64,000 nt of DNA, from NCBI RefSeq assembly GCF_010501095.1, contig NZ_QVMP01000016.1, forward strand, positions 18,508-82,507, read 5' to 3'. The DNA is from Dysgonomonas sp. 520 (lineage in GTDB: Bacteria > Bacteroidota > Bacteroidia > Bacteroidales > Dysgonomonadaceae). Both the position numbers and the translations under genes were made by a program. Positions 34,749 to 45,042 of this stretch are shown here, in pieces. The notes under the pieces are model-generated. The model was given only the letters and a program-made list of their open reading frames with translations, did not search any database and was not told where the DNA came from. Numbering within the stretch: position 1 is the stretch's first letter; the number at the start of each line of letters is the position of its first letter.

Positions 34749-37427
34749 TTATCCTCTTCCGGTGTCTTCTATCATTGATTTTATTTCAAGGTTAAAATCA
34801 TCGGCTTTCAGTAATTCTTCCAAGGTGAGGTGCATACGGTATCTCCAATAATGCCGTGGTTCTGAGGGGATGTTGATACGTTCCTCATCCTCATTCTTCC
34901 TTCGAAGTTGCCCTGATGTAGATAGCCAGTCCTGAAGAGGTAGAATGGCAAGCATCGCGGGTGAGTTTAGATGATTTCTGACTATCTGGTTGCAAATATC
35001 GAGGTTACATTCATCTGGAGCCATGCCATGTTGACACAATACATCGTTGTAGTATTTCTGTCTGTAGTCTTTGCTTTCTTCTTTCCACCATCCTCTGATA
35101 GGAGCCATATCGTGTGTAGAAGTTGTGCAAACAGATAAGTAGGGTAGGGAGGCAAGAGGCTCGAACATAACGCCTCCGGTCTTTGGCATCCGTTCTATCT
35201 CCAGGCTTAATATTTGCAATTCATTCATAACAGATGGCACACATTCGGGAATCATACCCAGGTCTTCGCCACAAACAAGCATTGAAGTAGACGAAATAAG
35301 CGCAGGAAGTTTCTTCATAGCCTCATTTCTCCAAAAGTGCGAATGACGGCGATAGAAAAAGTCATTATAAAGATTGTTGAATGCGTTTTTCTGTATGTCA
35401 TCCAAGTATTGGAACGAAAAGCTATGTTGTGCCGTAATACGGGGATGATATTTATCAGGTTCGCGTTTGTCTCTGATAAACAGCACCTCATTACAAAGGC
35501 TATACAGTCCATCACGAATACTGTTGCTATCAGGTATTTCCTTAAATATTTCCCTGATTTTTGCTTGAGTATTACATTCTTCATTCAGTTCAAAGAGTTC
35601 GGAAGACGTTGGGTGCAGGTATTTCCTTTTCACTTCATCTTTTAATTTTCCGAAAATCTTGTCTAGTGACTCATCTGTGATATAGGGACTTGTCATACGC
35701 TGATCGTCAAGCCATAAACCGGCATCGTGTATTTCCTCCAAAGAAAGTGGAAGTGCCGGATTGAAATAGCCTAACAAACCTTGAACCGATGTAAGAGGAA
35801 TTTCCCAAATCCTGAAAAAACCGAGTATGTGGTCTATACGATAGGCATCGAAATAGTCGGCCATCTTACGAAAACGCTTTGTCCACCAGAGATAACCGTC
35901 TTTCGCCATTTCTTCCCAATTGTAAGTGGGAAAACCCCAATTTTGCCCGTTAATTGAGAAGTCGTCGGGTGGCGCACCTGTTTGAGTATCAAGATTAAAC
36001 AAATGAGGCTCTGTCCATGCCTCAACACTATTGCGGCTGATTCCGATCGGAACATCACCTTTAAGAATCACATTGTTCTGATGGGCATATTCTTTAACCT
36101 CAGCCAATTGCTTATCTAGCAGATATTGGATGAAAAAACTTTTCTCAACCTTTTCTTTAAACTTTGGATTAGAGCTGATTGCCGCTTTCAAAGATTCTCT
36201 ATCGTATCTGTTGTGTGATTGCCATTGTTTATAATCGGCTGTGTTATTTTCATCCCTGAGGAATGAAAAACAAGCATAAGGGAATAGCCATTCTTCATTT
36301 TTCTGATAGAACCTTACATACTCTTCACTCATCATAGTTTTCCGACCTGTTTCATCGAAAAGCTCTTGGAAGTATCTGTTTTTCATATCCATTACATTAG
36401 AGTAATCCAAGTCTGGAAGAAGGTTTAATGCTCTGGCTTCATTTTCGTATGCGGTCATCTTTTCATTGTTTCTCAACGGAAATTCTTTAACTCCCAGATA
36501 TATCGGATGAAGTGCATAGATTGAAATGGCATTGTAAGGATAAGAATCTGTCCATGAATATGTGATAGTGGTATCGTTGATAGGTAATATTTGTATAACT
36601 TTCTGATTTGTAGCTGCTGCCCAATCTACCATCTTTTTCAGGTCAGAAAATTCTCCTATGCCAAAACTGTCTTCCGAACGCAGCGAGAAAACCGGAATAG
36701 CCACTCCGGCGGCTTTCCATTTTATTGAAGGGTAGAGATATACGAGATTTTCTATCCTCACCGATTCCCGATCTTTATTCCAAACCGGAGGATGCAATGT
36801 CCGATTGCTTCCTTCTTCCCAATGGATGATTCTGTTTTCCGTTCTATCGAAGATGGCTAGTTTATATTGCAGAGGTCTTTCATTTGCAGAAGCGTCTAAA
36901 GATAATTGCCATTTGGCGTAACTTGTTGTGATGAACCGTGGTGCATTGTCGGCGTTCCAATCTCCCAGCAAAGGAGATTCGCCACAGAGAATAAGCTCTT
37001 GATTCTTATTGATGTAAGGACAGAAAACGGTCAGTGCAATTGAGTCTCGATAATTTGTTCCGGGTAGCGTTTGAAACGGTTGGCGGAAAAAACTGTCTGA
37101 AAATCCCGATGTCAGCAGATAATTCTGTGTGGGTTTATCAGACCAAAGATCGAAAACAGTTATGTCTTTTGCGCTTTGAATTTCTATTACGTGTAACTTA
37201 CCCCATTCTCTTCTGATTGTCTCATTGCCTTGCCTGATTAAATAACCGTACTCAATCTTTTTTACATCCGAATCGACGTTGAGTTCAATTACCCATTGAG
37301 AAGTGTTGATGCAAGTCATTGGTTGCGCATCATTTTCATTCATGTTTCCCAATTCGGGCAATGAACCATACACACAAACTGTTTGTCCCCAAACAGCATA
37401 ATAGTCAAGAATCAGTTTTATTTTCAT
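34749..37427 (-). CDS. malQ: 4-alpha-glucanotransferase with two CBM20 domains
   Basis: An 892-residue amylomaltase (GH77) that disproportionates maltodextrins. Two starch-binding CBM20 domains occupy about residues 1-105 (VWGQTVCVYGSLPELGNMN) and 130-240 (ELILCGESPLLGDWNADNAP). The catalytic domain fills the rest: nucleophile Asp in YFDAYRIDHILGFFRIWE, acid/base Glu in LVCGEDLGMIPECV, and third Asp in TSTHDMAPIRGWW. Length and domains match the Bacteroidota and plant DPE2-like type. The ATG at 37436 three codons earlier is an equal alternative. Single gene. Confidence 0.95.
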   Translation of the reverse strand: MKIKLILDYYAVWGQTVCVYGSLPELGNMNENDAQPMTCINTSQWVIELNVDSDVKKIEYGYLIRQGNETIRREWGKLHVIEIQSAKDITVFDLWSDKPTQNYLLTSGFSDSFFRQPFQTLPGTNYRDSIALTVFCPYINKNQELILCGESPLLGDWNADNAPRFITTSYAKWQLSLDASANERPLQYKLAIFDRTENRIIHWEEGSNRTLHPPVWNKDRESVRIENLVYLYPSIKWKAAGVAIPVFSLRSEDSFGIGEFSDLKKMVDWAAATNQKVIQILPINDTTITYSWTDSYPYNAISIYALHPIYLGVKEFPLRNNEKMTAYENEARALNLLPDLDYSNVMDMKNRYFQELFDETGRKTMMSEEYVRFYQKNEEWLFPYACFSFLRDENNTADYKQWQSHNRYDRESLKAAISSNPKFKEKVEKSFFIQYLLDKQLAEVKEYAHQNNVILKGDVPIGISRNSVEAWTEPHLFNLDTQTGAPPDDFSINGQNWGFPTYNWEEMAKDGYLWWTKRFRKMADYFDAYRIDHILGFFRIWEIPLTSVQGLLGYFNPALPLSLEEIHDAGLWLDDQRMTSPYITDESLDKIFGKLKDEVKRKYLHPTSSELFELNEECNTQAKIREIFKEIPDSNSIRDGLYSLCNEVLFIRDKREPDKYHPRITAQHSFSFQYLDDIQKNAFNNLYNDFFYRRHSHFWRNEAMKKLPALISSTSMLVCGEDLGMIPECVPSVMNELQILSLEIERMPKTGGVMFEPLASLPYLSVCTTSTHDMAPIRGWWKEESKDYRQKYYNDVLCQHGMAPDECNLDICNQIVRNHLNSPAMLAILPLQDWLSTSGQLRRKNEDEERINIPSEPRHYWRYRMHLTLEELLKADDFNLEIKSMIEDTGRG

Positions 37428-37577
37428 AACAGGCATATCTAAGTCTGTGCGAATTTATAAAAACTTATTCATTATAACTCTCTTTTGACGAAACATGTTC
37501 TGTCGTTTTTTATGGTATATTTTTGTTACGGTAAAACCAACTACTGATTTGCGATTCTTTTATTATCTTTGTTCTTC

Positions 37578-37645
37578 AATGAAAGATATGTATATCTTTC
37601 CGTGTAGCTTAGGATTAACCACGTAAAAAACAAAGATTAAACGAA
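37578..37645 (+). promoter_or_regulatory. Structured leader of queC
   Basis: After a TATCTTTG -7-like box (37564-37571) the leader holds a hairpin GAAAGATA-TGTA-TATCTTTC (37581-37600), then a small GTG/CAC stem followed by the A-rich tail GTAAAAAACAAAG. The second part recalls a preQ1 aptamer in size and A-rich tail, but I cannot draw the required pseudoknot, so this is recorded as an unassigned leader structure. Confidence 0.3.
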
Positions 37646-38308
37646 ATGAAATCAGAAGAATCTGCTCTCGTCCTTTTTTCAGGAGGACAGGACTCTACAA
37701 CTTGCCTGTATTGGGCTTTAAACAATTTTGCATCGGTGCGCACGCTTTGCTTTACCTATGGTCAGCGTCACTCGAAAGAGGTGGAAGTAGCGCAAAAAAT
37801 TGCTGAAAAAGCGGGTGTTCCCTTTCAACTTTTAGATGCTTCCATCATCGGACAGATATCTGTAAATTCGCTAACGGCTGATATTGAGATGGATAAAGAA
37901 AAACCGGAAGACTCTTTTCCAAACACTTTTGTACCGGGACGGAACATGTTTTTTCTTACGTTTGCGGCTGTTGTTGCCCGCAATCATGGGATAAGACACA
38001 TTGTGACAGGTGTTTCGGAGGCCGATTATAGCGGTTATCCCGATTGCCGTGATACGTTTATCTATTCGTTGAATGCTACCCTCAATTTGGCTATGGATGA
38101 GCATTTTAAAGTCCATACACCGTTGATGAATCTGGATAAGGCTAATACTTGGAAATTGGCCGACGATTTGGGGGTGTTCGACATTGTTCGTAACGAAACT
38201 CTGACTTGCTATAACGGGATAATGGCAGATGGTTGCGGCGAATGTCCTTCGTGCACTTTGAGGAAAAAAGGATTGAATAAATATCTGAAAATGAAAGAAA
38301 ACAAATAA
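37646..38308 (+). CDS. queC: 7-cyano-7-deazaguanine synthase
   Basis: Makes preQ0 from carboxydeazaguanine with ATP and ammonia in the queuosine pathway. 220 residues. The PP-loop is [15 protein letters not shown] (S12 to S17), and the zinc site is [13 protein letters not shown] near 195-207 with an earlier Cys in TLTCYNG. Followed by queF after 5 bases, so the two consecutive steps are cotranscribed. Confidence 0.97.
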   Translation: MKSEESALVLFSGGQDSTTCLYWALNNFASVRTLCFTYGQRHSKEVEVAQKIAEKAGVPFQLLDASIIGQISVNSLTADIEMDKEKPEDSFPNTFVPGRNMFFLTFAAVVARNHGIRHIVTGVSEADYSGYPDCRDTFIYSLNATLNLAMDEHFKVHTPLMNLDKANTWKLADDLGVFDIVRNETLTCYNGIMADGCGECPSCTLRKKGLNKYLKMKENK

Positions 38309-38313
38309 ATGAT

Positions 38314-38769
38314 ATGGAAATAGAAGGATTGAGCCACTTAGGTGGAAAAACTGAATATAAGGACGATTATGCCCCGGAAGTTTTGGAGGCATTCAACAAC
38401 AAGCACCCCGAAAATGACTATTGGGTAACGTTTAACTGCCCCGAATTTACGAGTTTGTGCCCTATTACAGGGCAACCTGACTTTGCCACCATTCATATCA
38501 ACTATCTGCCCGACGAAAAGATGGTGGAAAGTAAAAGCCTGAAATTGTATCTTTTCAGTTTCAGGAATCATGGCGCCTTTCATGAAGATTGCGTAAATAT
38601 TATAATGAAAGACTTGATAAAACTGATGAATCCTAAATATATTGAAGTGATCGGCATATTTACGCCCAGAGGAGGGATAAGTATCTATCCTTATTGTAAT
38701 TATGGGCGTTTGGGTACACAATACGAGGAGTTGGCAAAGCACAGGCTGATGAATCGTAATTTGCAGTAG
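38314..38769 (+). CDS. queF: NADPH-dependent 7-cyano-7-deazaguanine reductase
   Basis: Reduces preQ0 to preQ1. 151 residues, the short YkvM type. The active-site Cys is in [13 protein letters not shown], and the QueF motif with the substrate-binding Glu is [16 protein letters not shown]. Second gene of queC-queF, and it ends before a strong terminator. Confidence 0.97.
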   Translation: MEIEGLSHLGGKTEYKDDYAPEVLEAFNNKHPENDYWVTFNCPEFTSLCPITGQPDFATIHINYLPDEKMVESKSLKLYLFSFRNHGAFHEDCVNIIMKDLIKLMNPKYIEVIGIFTPRGGISIYPYCNYGRLGTQYEELAKHRLMNRNLQ

Positions 38770-38860
38770 GGTAATATTCTTGTTATTGTTTTTTAACAAA
38801 AAAAGAAGCAGATCTAATATTGAAATTACGTATACTTGTACTCTTGTTATAAATAATAGT

Positions 38861-38900
38861 AAAGTTCTGTCACTTTAGCAGTGACAGAGCTTTGTTTTTT
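38861..38900 (+). terminator. queC-queF terminator built on a repeated palindrome
   Basis: AAAG-TT-CTGTCACT, loop TTAGC, AGTGACAG-AG-CTTT, then GTTTTTT: a strong stem with T-tract 91 bases after queF. Its core is the left copy of an exact 23-base inverted repeat whose partner is at 40025-40047. Confidence 0.8.
38866..38888. repeat. Left copy of 23-base inverted repeat
   Basis: Core CTGTCACTTTAGCAGTGACA. The whole 23 bases are the exact reverse complement of 40025-40047. Each copy is itself a palindrome of eight pairs with a five-base asymmetric loop (TTAGC here), which gives it a direction. Confidence 0.75.
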
Positions 38901-38969
38901 CAGAGGTTTTATACAGTGCAAATTTATGGCAAAATATGTGTCGTTCACTCCCTGTAATATTCCTTAAAC

Positions 38970-39785
38970 TTATGTATTTTGCTTCCTGTATCTTTTACTC
39001 CTGATTTGTCGGGGTGAAGCACCCAATATTTTGTGGCAAAACTCATTGAAATGAGACAGAGTTGCGAATTTGTTATCGGTCGATATCTGTTTCAGGCTCT
39101 TGTCCGTATGATAAATTTCATGATAAACTGCACTTGCCCTTCGTTGCCTGAGCCATGAATAGGCAGAAACACCGAATACTTTCCTGAACTTTTTATTGAA
39201 CCCCGAATAGCTATAGTGCATCTGATCAGCTAGTTCCCTGACATTTCGGACGCTTTTGGTTAGTTTTCTGACCTGCTCTGTGAAATAAAGGTCATTTGTG
39301 AGGTATGTACTGAAAAAGCTGCCCAGCTGTTCTCCTGTGTACGATGCTTTGAGTATGCAAATCAACTCTTTAGCTTTGATGTCGGCGAGGAAATTGTAAT
39401 CTATGTTCTTATCTTTGTAAATAAGAAGTGAACGGATGTATCCGTTCATCACTTCATTGAAAGATAGATAGCTAACACCTTGTTGTTCTGTGCTTTTCAA
39501 CTCCTTCATTCTGCAACTGTCATACAAATAATCCTCATCATTAATACCAATTGATACGAAAGAAGACTTTTCCGGAGCGTTGATCATACATCCATATCCT
39601 GCAGGCAGGAAGAAGAACTTACTTGCAGAAATAGATTCTTCCTTTATGTCCGAAAAGGAGATATTCAGTCTTCCTGAAATTACTAATATTATCCTGCAAT
39701 AGTCTTGTCTGGCAGTCCATTGTTTCCCTTTTTCCAGATCAGCGAACATTATGTTCGTTTCTATGTCTCTATTTTCAAAATTCAT
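38970..39785 (-). CDS. AraC family transcriptional regulator
   Basis: A 271-residue regulator with a cupin-like N-terminal part (KFFFLPAGYGCMINAPEKSS) and a C-terminal double helix-turn-helix: NVRELADQMHYSYSGFNKKF and KFATLSHFNEFCHKILGASP. It is the only gene between two inverted 23-base repeats. It faces away from the fibre-like secreted protein at 40148. Two pairs of TTTAAC boxes at about one-turn spacing lie in the gap between them and could be its binding sites. Target inferred, not shown. Confidence 0.88.
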   Translation of the reverse strand: MNFENRDIETNIMFADLEKGKQWTARQDYCRIILVISGRLNISFSDIKEESISASKFFFLPAGYGCMINAPEKSSFVSIGINDEDYLYDSCRMKELKSTEQQGVSYLSFNEVMNGYIRSLLIYKDKNIDYNFLADIKAKELICILKASYTGEQLGSFFSTYLTNDLYFTEQVRKLTKSVRNVRELADQMHYSYSGFNKKFRKVFGVSAYSWLRQRRASAVYHEIYHTDKSLKQISTDNKFATLSHFNEFCHKILGASPRQIRSKRYRKQNT

Positions 39786-39821
39786 ATTGTGTTGTTGTTT
39801 AAGTGATTGAATTAGTGTGTG

Positions 39822-39838
39822 TTTAACGAATATTTAAC
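39822..39838. promoter_or_regulatory. Paired TTTAAC boxes, set 1
   Basis: TTTAACGAATATTTAAC: two direct copies 11 bases apart start to start, one helical turn, as is usual for AraC-type dimers on direct half-sites. It lies 37 bases upstream of the regulator start. Confidence 0.35.
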
Positions 39839-39941
39839 GAAAAATTTTATTTTTTCAATTCTCATGTTTCTGTTTAAATATTTGTAATCAGCGATTTACT
39901 TTACCCGTATTTCCGATTTTATCGAATGAAACAACCTCATG

Positions 39942-39959
39942 TTTAACAAGGTGTTTAAC
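39942..39959. promoter_or_regulatory. Paired TTTAAC boxes, set 2
   Basis: TTTAACAAGGTGTTTAAC: two direct copies 12 bases apart. It lies about 190 bases upstream of the fibre-like gene. Confidence 0.35.
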
Positions 39960-40024
39960 ATTTGTTTTTCTCATAAAACTTAATGTCTTTATAATTAATG
40001 GTGTAACATAGTCAAAAGGGTTTT

Positions 40025-40047
40025 TCTGTCACTGCTAAAGTGACAGA
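40025..40047. repeat. Right copy of 23-base inverted repeat
   Basis: Core CTGTCACTGCTAAAGTGACA, the exact reverse complement of the left copy at 38866-38888; loop GCTAA. Unlike the left copy it is not followed by a T-tract on either strand, so it is not a terminator. Confidence 0.75.
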
Positions 40048-40147
40048 GTGTATTAGTCGCACAAAATCAAGTGATTAGCAATTTTGAAGAAGAGGTAAAA
40101 AACGAACCGGAGACGAAAAACTAACACGACAAACAACATTAAAAATT

Positions 40148-40864
40148 ATGAAAAAAAGTTTATTATTCTTATTGATGCTTTTGGCCTGCACCATTGCTTA
40201 CGGACAGGTAGGAGTGAACACAGAGTCGCCACAAGGGGTGTTTCACATTGATGCGCAAAAAAACACAAACGGAAATACGAATATTGCGGATGACATTGTG
40301 GTAAAAGCTAATGGTAATGTAGGTATAGGCACAAATGATCCTCAGGCAAAAGTGGATATCCGCAGCACGACACAAGGCGGAGGATTTCGCTTACAGGATG
40401 GAACACAAGGCACAAACAGAACCTTGACAAGTGATGCTAACGGAAATGCTTTTTGGAAGGCTGGAGCTTCACTTTTGTCCGGGATGGTTTATTCTTCAAA
40501 ACCTGATTTTATATTGACAGGAATTAATGTCCTTACTGATATTGGAATACAAACAACGCTATCTAAAGGAACATATTTAATTAATTTCAAGGTTTCGTAT
40601 TTTATGATTGATGGATCTTTACAGGAGGGTGATTATCACCATCTGTATTTCAAAGAGGGAAGTTCGCTAGCAGGGGCCGAAATCGCACATTTTCACGATG
40701 GGGTGAGAAACGCTTATCGGGATTACCCTAGTTATAGTAAAATTATTAAATTTACAGAGGATACTACACTTAAGGCTTGGGTGATGTGGACAAAGGCTGG
40801 GGGGCAACTGCTTACTGATAAAGATTCATATTCTACATATCTGGAGTGGATAAAATTGGAGTGA
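40148..40864 (+). CDS. Secreted fibre-like protein
   Basis: A 238-residue exported protein (signal peptide MKKSLLFLLMLLACTIAYGQ). The N-terminal GVNTESPQGVFHIDAQKNTN and VGIGTNDPQAKVDIRSTTQG are the GIGTxxPxxxLDI-type repeats found in trimeric tail-fibre and adhesin shafts. The C-terminal ~140 residues look like a beta-sandwich knob (LLSGMVYSSKPDFILTGINV). It is probably a surface or secreted trimeric fibre. It lies next to the AraC gene and the right inverted repeat. Ends before a terminator. Function unknown. Confidence 0.72.
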   Translation: MKKSLLFLLMLLACTIAYGQVGVNTESPQGVFHIDAQKNTNGNTNIADDIVVKANGNVGIGTNDPQAKVDIRSTTQGGGFRLQDGTQGTNRTLTSDANGNAFWKAGASLLSGMVYSSKPDFILTGINVLTDIGIQTTLSKGTYLINFKVSYFMIDGSLQEGDYHHLYFKEGSSLAGAEIAHFHDGVRNAYRDYPSYSKIIKFTEDTTLKAWVMWTKAGGQLLTDKDSYSTYLEWIKLE

Positions 40865-40884
40865 TGCCCAAGCCTATATAATAA

Positions 40885-42357
<1,473 letters not shown>

Positions 42358-42385
42358 ATTCACTACTTTATCAGAATAAATAATA

Positions 42386-42418
42386 GGGAGAGCCTTTTGG
42401 GGTTCTCCCTTGTTTTTT
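42386..42418 (+). terminator. Enolase terminator
   Basis: GGGAGAGCC, loop TTTTGG, GGTTCTCCC then TTGTTTTTT, with one mismatch in nine pairs. Confidence 0.85.
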
Positions 42419-42432
42419 ATGCAACACCTCTT

Positions 42433-42918
42433 TTACATTATTGCATTGCTATTTCTGCTTTTCTTTTTCAATTTGAGACCTTTAACCATCATCGGAAAAC
42501 GTTTTACAATATGAATAACAATTAAAAAGGTTGTGATAAGACCTAGTTTGTAGTGCCATAACCCGATAGAAGAATTGGCTCCGTCGATAAAGAAAATCAA
42601 TAAAATACCCGTCATAGTCAGTATAAAGAAAAGAACAGATATGAACACTGTTGTTTTGCTTTTGCCTTTGAGGCCTTTTTGCATCAGTCCTTTATACCAG
42701 TTCCAATGAGCTTTGACATGCCACCAAACTAAAATTAGTGATACTATACTCACAACAACGTGATAATTAGCCCAATATTCCCAAATGTCATGATCTATGC
42801 CGTGTCCTGCTTTATGTAGCTTTAATCCGCTGTACACAAGCAATATACATATCGGGATCAGAATCAGATCTATAATAAATATTGATTTGCCTTTTGTCAA
42901 AGAAAATTTGTTTGCCAT
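42433..42918 (-). CDS. Cytochrome-b-like membrane protein (DUF4405-like)
   Basis: A 161-residue protein with four membrane segments (about 11-30, 47-66, 88-110, 121-142). Histidines are placed within or at the ends of helices (HKAGHGIDHD, NYHVVVSIV, WWHVKAHWNW, LWHYKLG, IVIHIVKRF), a pattern suited to binding b-type haem as in DUF4405 or cytochrome b561-like proteins. It is divergent from an AraC-type regulator that may control it. Haem binding is inferred. A minus-strand TATTTTTG box lies at 42953-42946. Confidence 0.72.
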   Translation of the reverse strand: MANKFSLTKGKSIFIIDLILIPICILLVYSGLKLHKAGHGIDHDIWEYWANYHVVVSIVSLILVWWHVKAHWNWYKGLMQKGLKGKSKTTVFISVLFFILTMTGILLIFFIDGANSSIGLWHYKLGLITTFLIVIHIVKRFPMMVKGLKLKKKSRNSNAIM

Positions 42919-43057
42919 AATTCATTAAAGTTAAATCATTGATTGCAAAAATAGTTCCTATATGCAATTATATGTATGTATAAAACAATACAAAAATGGT
43001 ATATATCGAATATTTAATTAAATTTGACTTCTGTCTAAATAAATTAAATAGTATAAT

Positions 43058-43939
43058 ATGAAACAGATATCATTCTATGATCTTGACGAAATGAGTGAAT
43101 GTGTTTTGGCTGAATTTGAGAATAAAGTAGTTGTAGGAGAAGTTCAGAAAAAAGATATTTTAAAGAAGGACATATTTCCGACCAGATCTACAGTCTTCAC
43201 TTTGATATTTGTTGAAAGTGGAATTCTAGATGTTGAATTGGATTACTCCTCTTATACATTGAAAGAAAAATCCTTTCTCGTAATCCTCCCCGAACATATA
43301 ACGCAAAGTATAAGATCTAGCGATGATTTCAGAGCTAAGTTTATGATTGTCGACCAAGAATATTTCGGAAGTTTCGATATCAATAAAAACCGGCCATACC
43401 AACCTTCATTCATAAATATCCGAAAACATCCGGGGTTTCATCTGTCTGTGGATGAGACAAATATTATCAATTCTTGTTTTGATAGAATAAAACAAAAAAT
43501 ACTGCAGCAAAATCATCATTTGAGAGATGAAATTATAAAGACTTTGCTTGTCGAGTTTATCCTCGAAATGGATAATATAATGATAGAACGGAATTACGAT
43601 TCAAATACTCAAAAATTATCAGGTCAGGAACATATATTGCATAGTTTTTTGCTGCTATTGGGCGAAAACGGGAAATCAGAGCATCAAGTAACATTTTATG
43701 CAGACCGGTTGCATATCACTCCTCAATATTTAGCTTTGGTGCTGAAAACTCTGACAGGAAAGACTACTCGAAACTGGATTGCTCATGCATTGATTACGGA
43801 AGCTAAGATATTATTGAAATATACGGGAATGAGTGTGTCACAAATTTCAGATACTTTAAATTTTTATGATGCATCAGCATTTGGTAAATTTTTTAAAAAG
43901 GAGACCGGTTTCACACCTTTTTTGTATCGAAAATCATAG
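43058..43939 (+). CDS. AraC family transcriptional regulator
   Basis: A 293-residue regulator with a cupin-type sensing domain (FTLIFVESGILDVELDYSSY) and a C-terminal HTH pair (VTFYADRLHITPQYLALVLK, then SQISDTLNFYDASAFGKFFK). It is divergent from the four-helix membrane protein at 42433 with a 139-base shared control region, so that gene is the likely target. Confidence 0.92.
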   Translation: MKQISFYDLDEMSECVLAEFENKVVVGEVQKKDILKKDIFPTRSTVFTLIFVESGILDVELDYSSYTLKEKSFLVILPEHITQSIRSSDDFRAKFMIVDQEYFGSFDINKNRPYQPSFINIRKHPGFHLSVDETNIINSCFDRIKQKILQQNHHLRDEIIKTLLVEFILEMDNIMIERNYDSNTQKLSGQEHILHSFLLLLGENGKSEHQVTFYADRLHITPQYLALVLKTLTGKTTRNWIAHALITEAKILLKYTGMSVSQISDTLNFYDASAFGKFFKKETGFTPFLYRKS

Positions 43940-44094
43940 CTTATTATGCTGAAAATATAGAAAAAAGGCTGTTTTTTCTTATATAAAAGGCGAAAAACTA
44001 TTGCATTATTCATATTTTTTTCCTATATTCAGTACTATACATAAGCGCTTGTAAAACTATTTACACAAAAATCACCTGATAATAGAATAGAAAT

Positions 44095-44325
44095 ATGAAA
44101 GTATTTGAAGCCCTCACATTTGCACGTCCTTTAGTCGAAACTATATTTCAAGCAGGAGCCAATCCTAAAGATGTACAATATTTGGAAATGTACAGCGAAT
44201 ACCTGCGCCTCGAACAAGAAGGGCATAAGAAAGTTTACATAGCAGCGGTGTTATCGGAAGAATATGAAATTACCGAACGTACATTTTATGACATCGTAAA
44301 ACGCATGGGGCGGGATGTAGGTTGA
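44095..44325 (+). CDS. Small HTH-like protein at the left edge of the phage island
   Basis: A 76-residue protein: MKVFEALTFARPLVETIFQA at the front and IAAVLSEEYEITERTFYDIV at the end, a helix-turn-helix pattern reminiscent of Mor/C-type or small phage regulators. Such proteins are common beside phage genes in Bacteroidota. It lies 718 bases upstream of the head protease with one opposing gene between them. It may be the island's regulator. Assignment tentative. Confidence 0.6.
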   Translation: MKVFEALTFARPLVETIFQAGANPKDVQYLEMYSEYLRLEQEGHKKVYIAAVLSEEYEITERTFYDIVKRMGRDVG

Positions 44326-44368
44326 ATAGAATGTGTGTTTGTGAAGATTGACTTTTTAGTTATCTAAA

Positions 44369-44677
44369 TCACGAATCCATTAAAGAGTTGGCGAAAATAT
44401 ATATGGCATAGCCCGGGCACAACGCCAAAACCAGCAGCAATAATAATAAAACCAATCTGAACGCCGGCTTTATTGATTGCCACGACTTACATATTTGGAT
44501 GATTGACAAACAACATCCAATGATACCGGAAATCATGAATATTTCCCAAATTAAAGTCAATTGATAACTCTTGAAAATAAAAGACAGAAAAACCAGCATA
44601 AATGAAACTAGGCTATATACTGTGCAGTTTTTAAAGTTTTCAAGGCTAACATCCTCTCTTATCTGTTGATCTCCCAT
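44369..44677 (-). CDS. Small membrane protein, unknown function
   Basis: A 102-residue protein with three hydrophobic segments (about 18-38, 41-60, 74-98) from the ATG at 44677; a GTG four codons earlier is not needed. It opens MGDQQIREDVSLENFKNCTV. No family was recognised. It opposes the flanking phage genes and could be a cargo or host gene. Confidence 0.55.
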   Translation of the reverse strand: MGDQQIREDVSLENFKNCTVYSLVSFMLVFLSFIFKSYQLTLIWEIFMISGIIGCCLSIIQICKSWQSIKPAFRLVLLLLLLVLALCPGYAIYIFANSLMDS

Positions 44678-45042
44678 TTCAAAAAACACAACCCAATAAA
44701 ACTAAAAAGTTATTTGTTAATATTATCTTATATTAATAACATGATCTATGATTCCAAATTTACATTATTTTTTATTCATTAATAGTATGATAATCTGTTA
44801 AAAATGACCTTTTTTTAATAAAAGTGATTCTTTTTGTTCGAAAAGTTTTGCTAAGTACTCCTTTTGTTATGTAAAATAATACTATTGTTTTCTCTGAGTA
44901 TCTTCTGTTTTTTTAAGAATGTACTATTTCACTGAAAGAACACTTCAGTAAGTAGAACGTAAATTATTAGAAAATTGTTCAGTTTCTTGGTATATTAGAT
45001 CAACAACAAACACAAACACTCTTTCACGTAAATTTATTTAGT
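44678..45042. other. 365-base AT-rich gap before the head protease
   Basis: Very AT-rich with no gene and no clear inverted repeats or attachment-site duplication. It probably holds the promoter for the phage structural genes; no consensus pair was recognised. Confidence 0.5.

Larger units (their letters stand above)
39786..40147. other. 362-base divergent region between araC-type gene and fibre-like gene
   Basis: No gene. It holds TTTAAC boxes in two pairs (39822/39833 and 39942/39954) and the right inverted repeat (40025-40047). It probably contains the promoters of both flanking genes, but I find no consensus -7/-33 pair. Confidence 0.55.

Noticed and set aside
37600..37645. preQ1-I riboswitch before queC
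   Set aside because: The A-rich tail is similar but no loop-tail pseudoknot pairing can be drawn, so it is kept only as an unassigned leader.
40025..40047. Right inverted repeat as a terminator
   Set aside because: The hairpin is strong but no T-tract follows on either strand; only the left copy has one.
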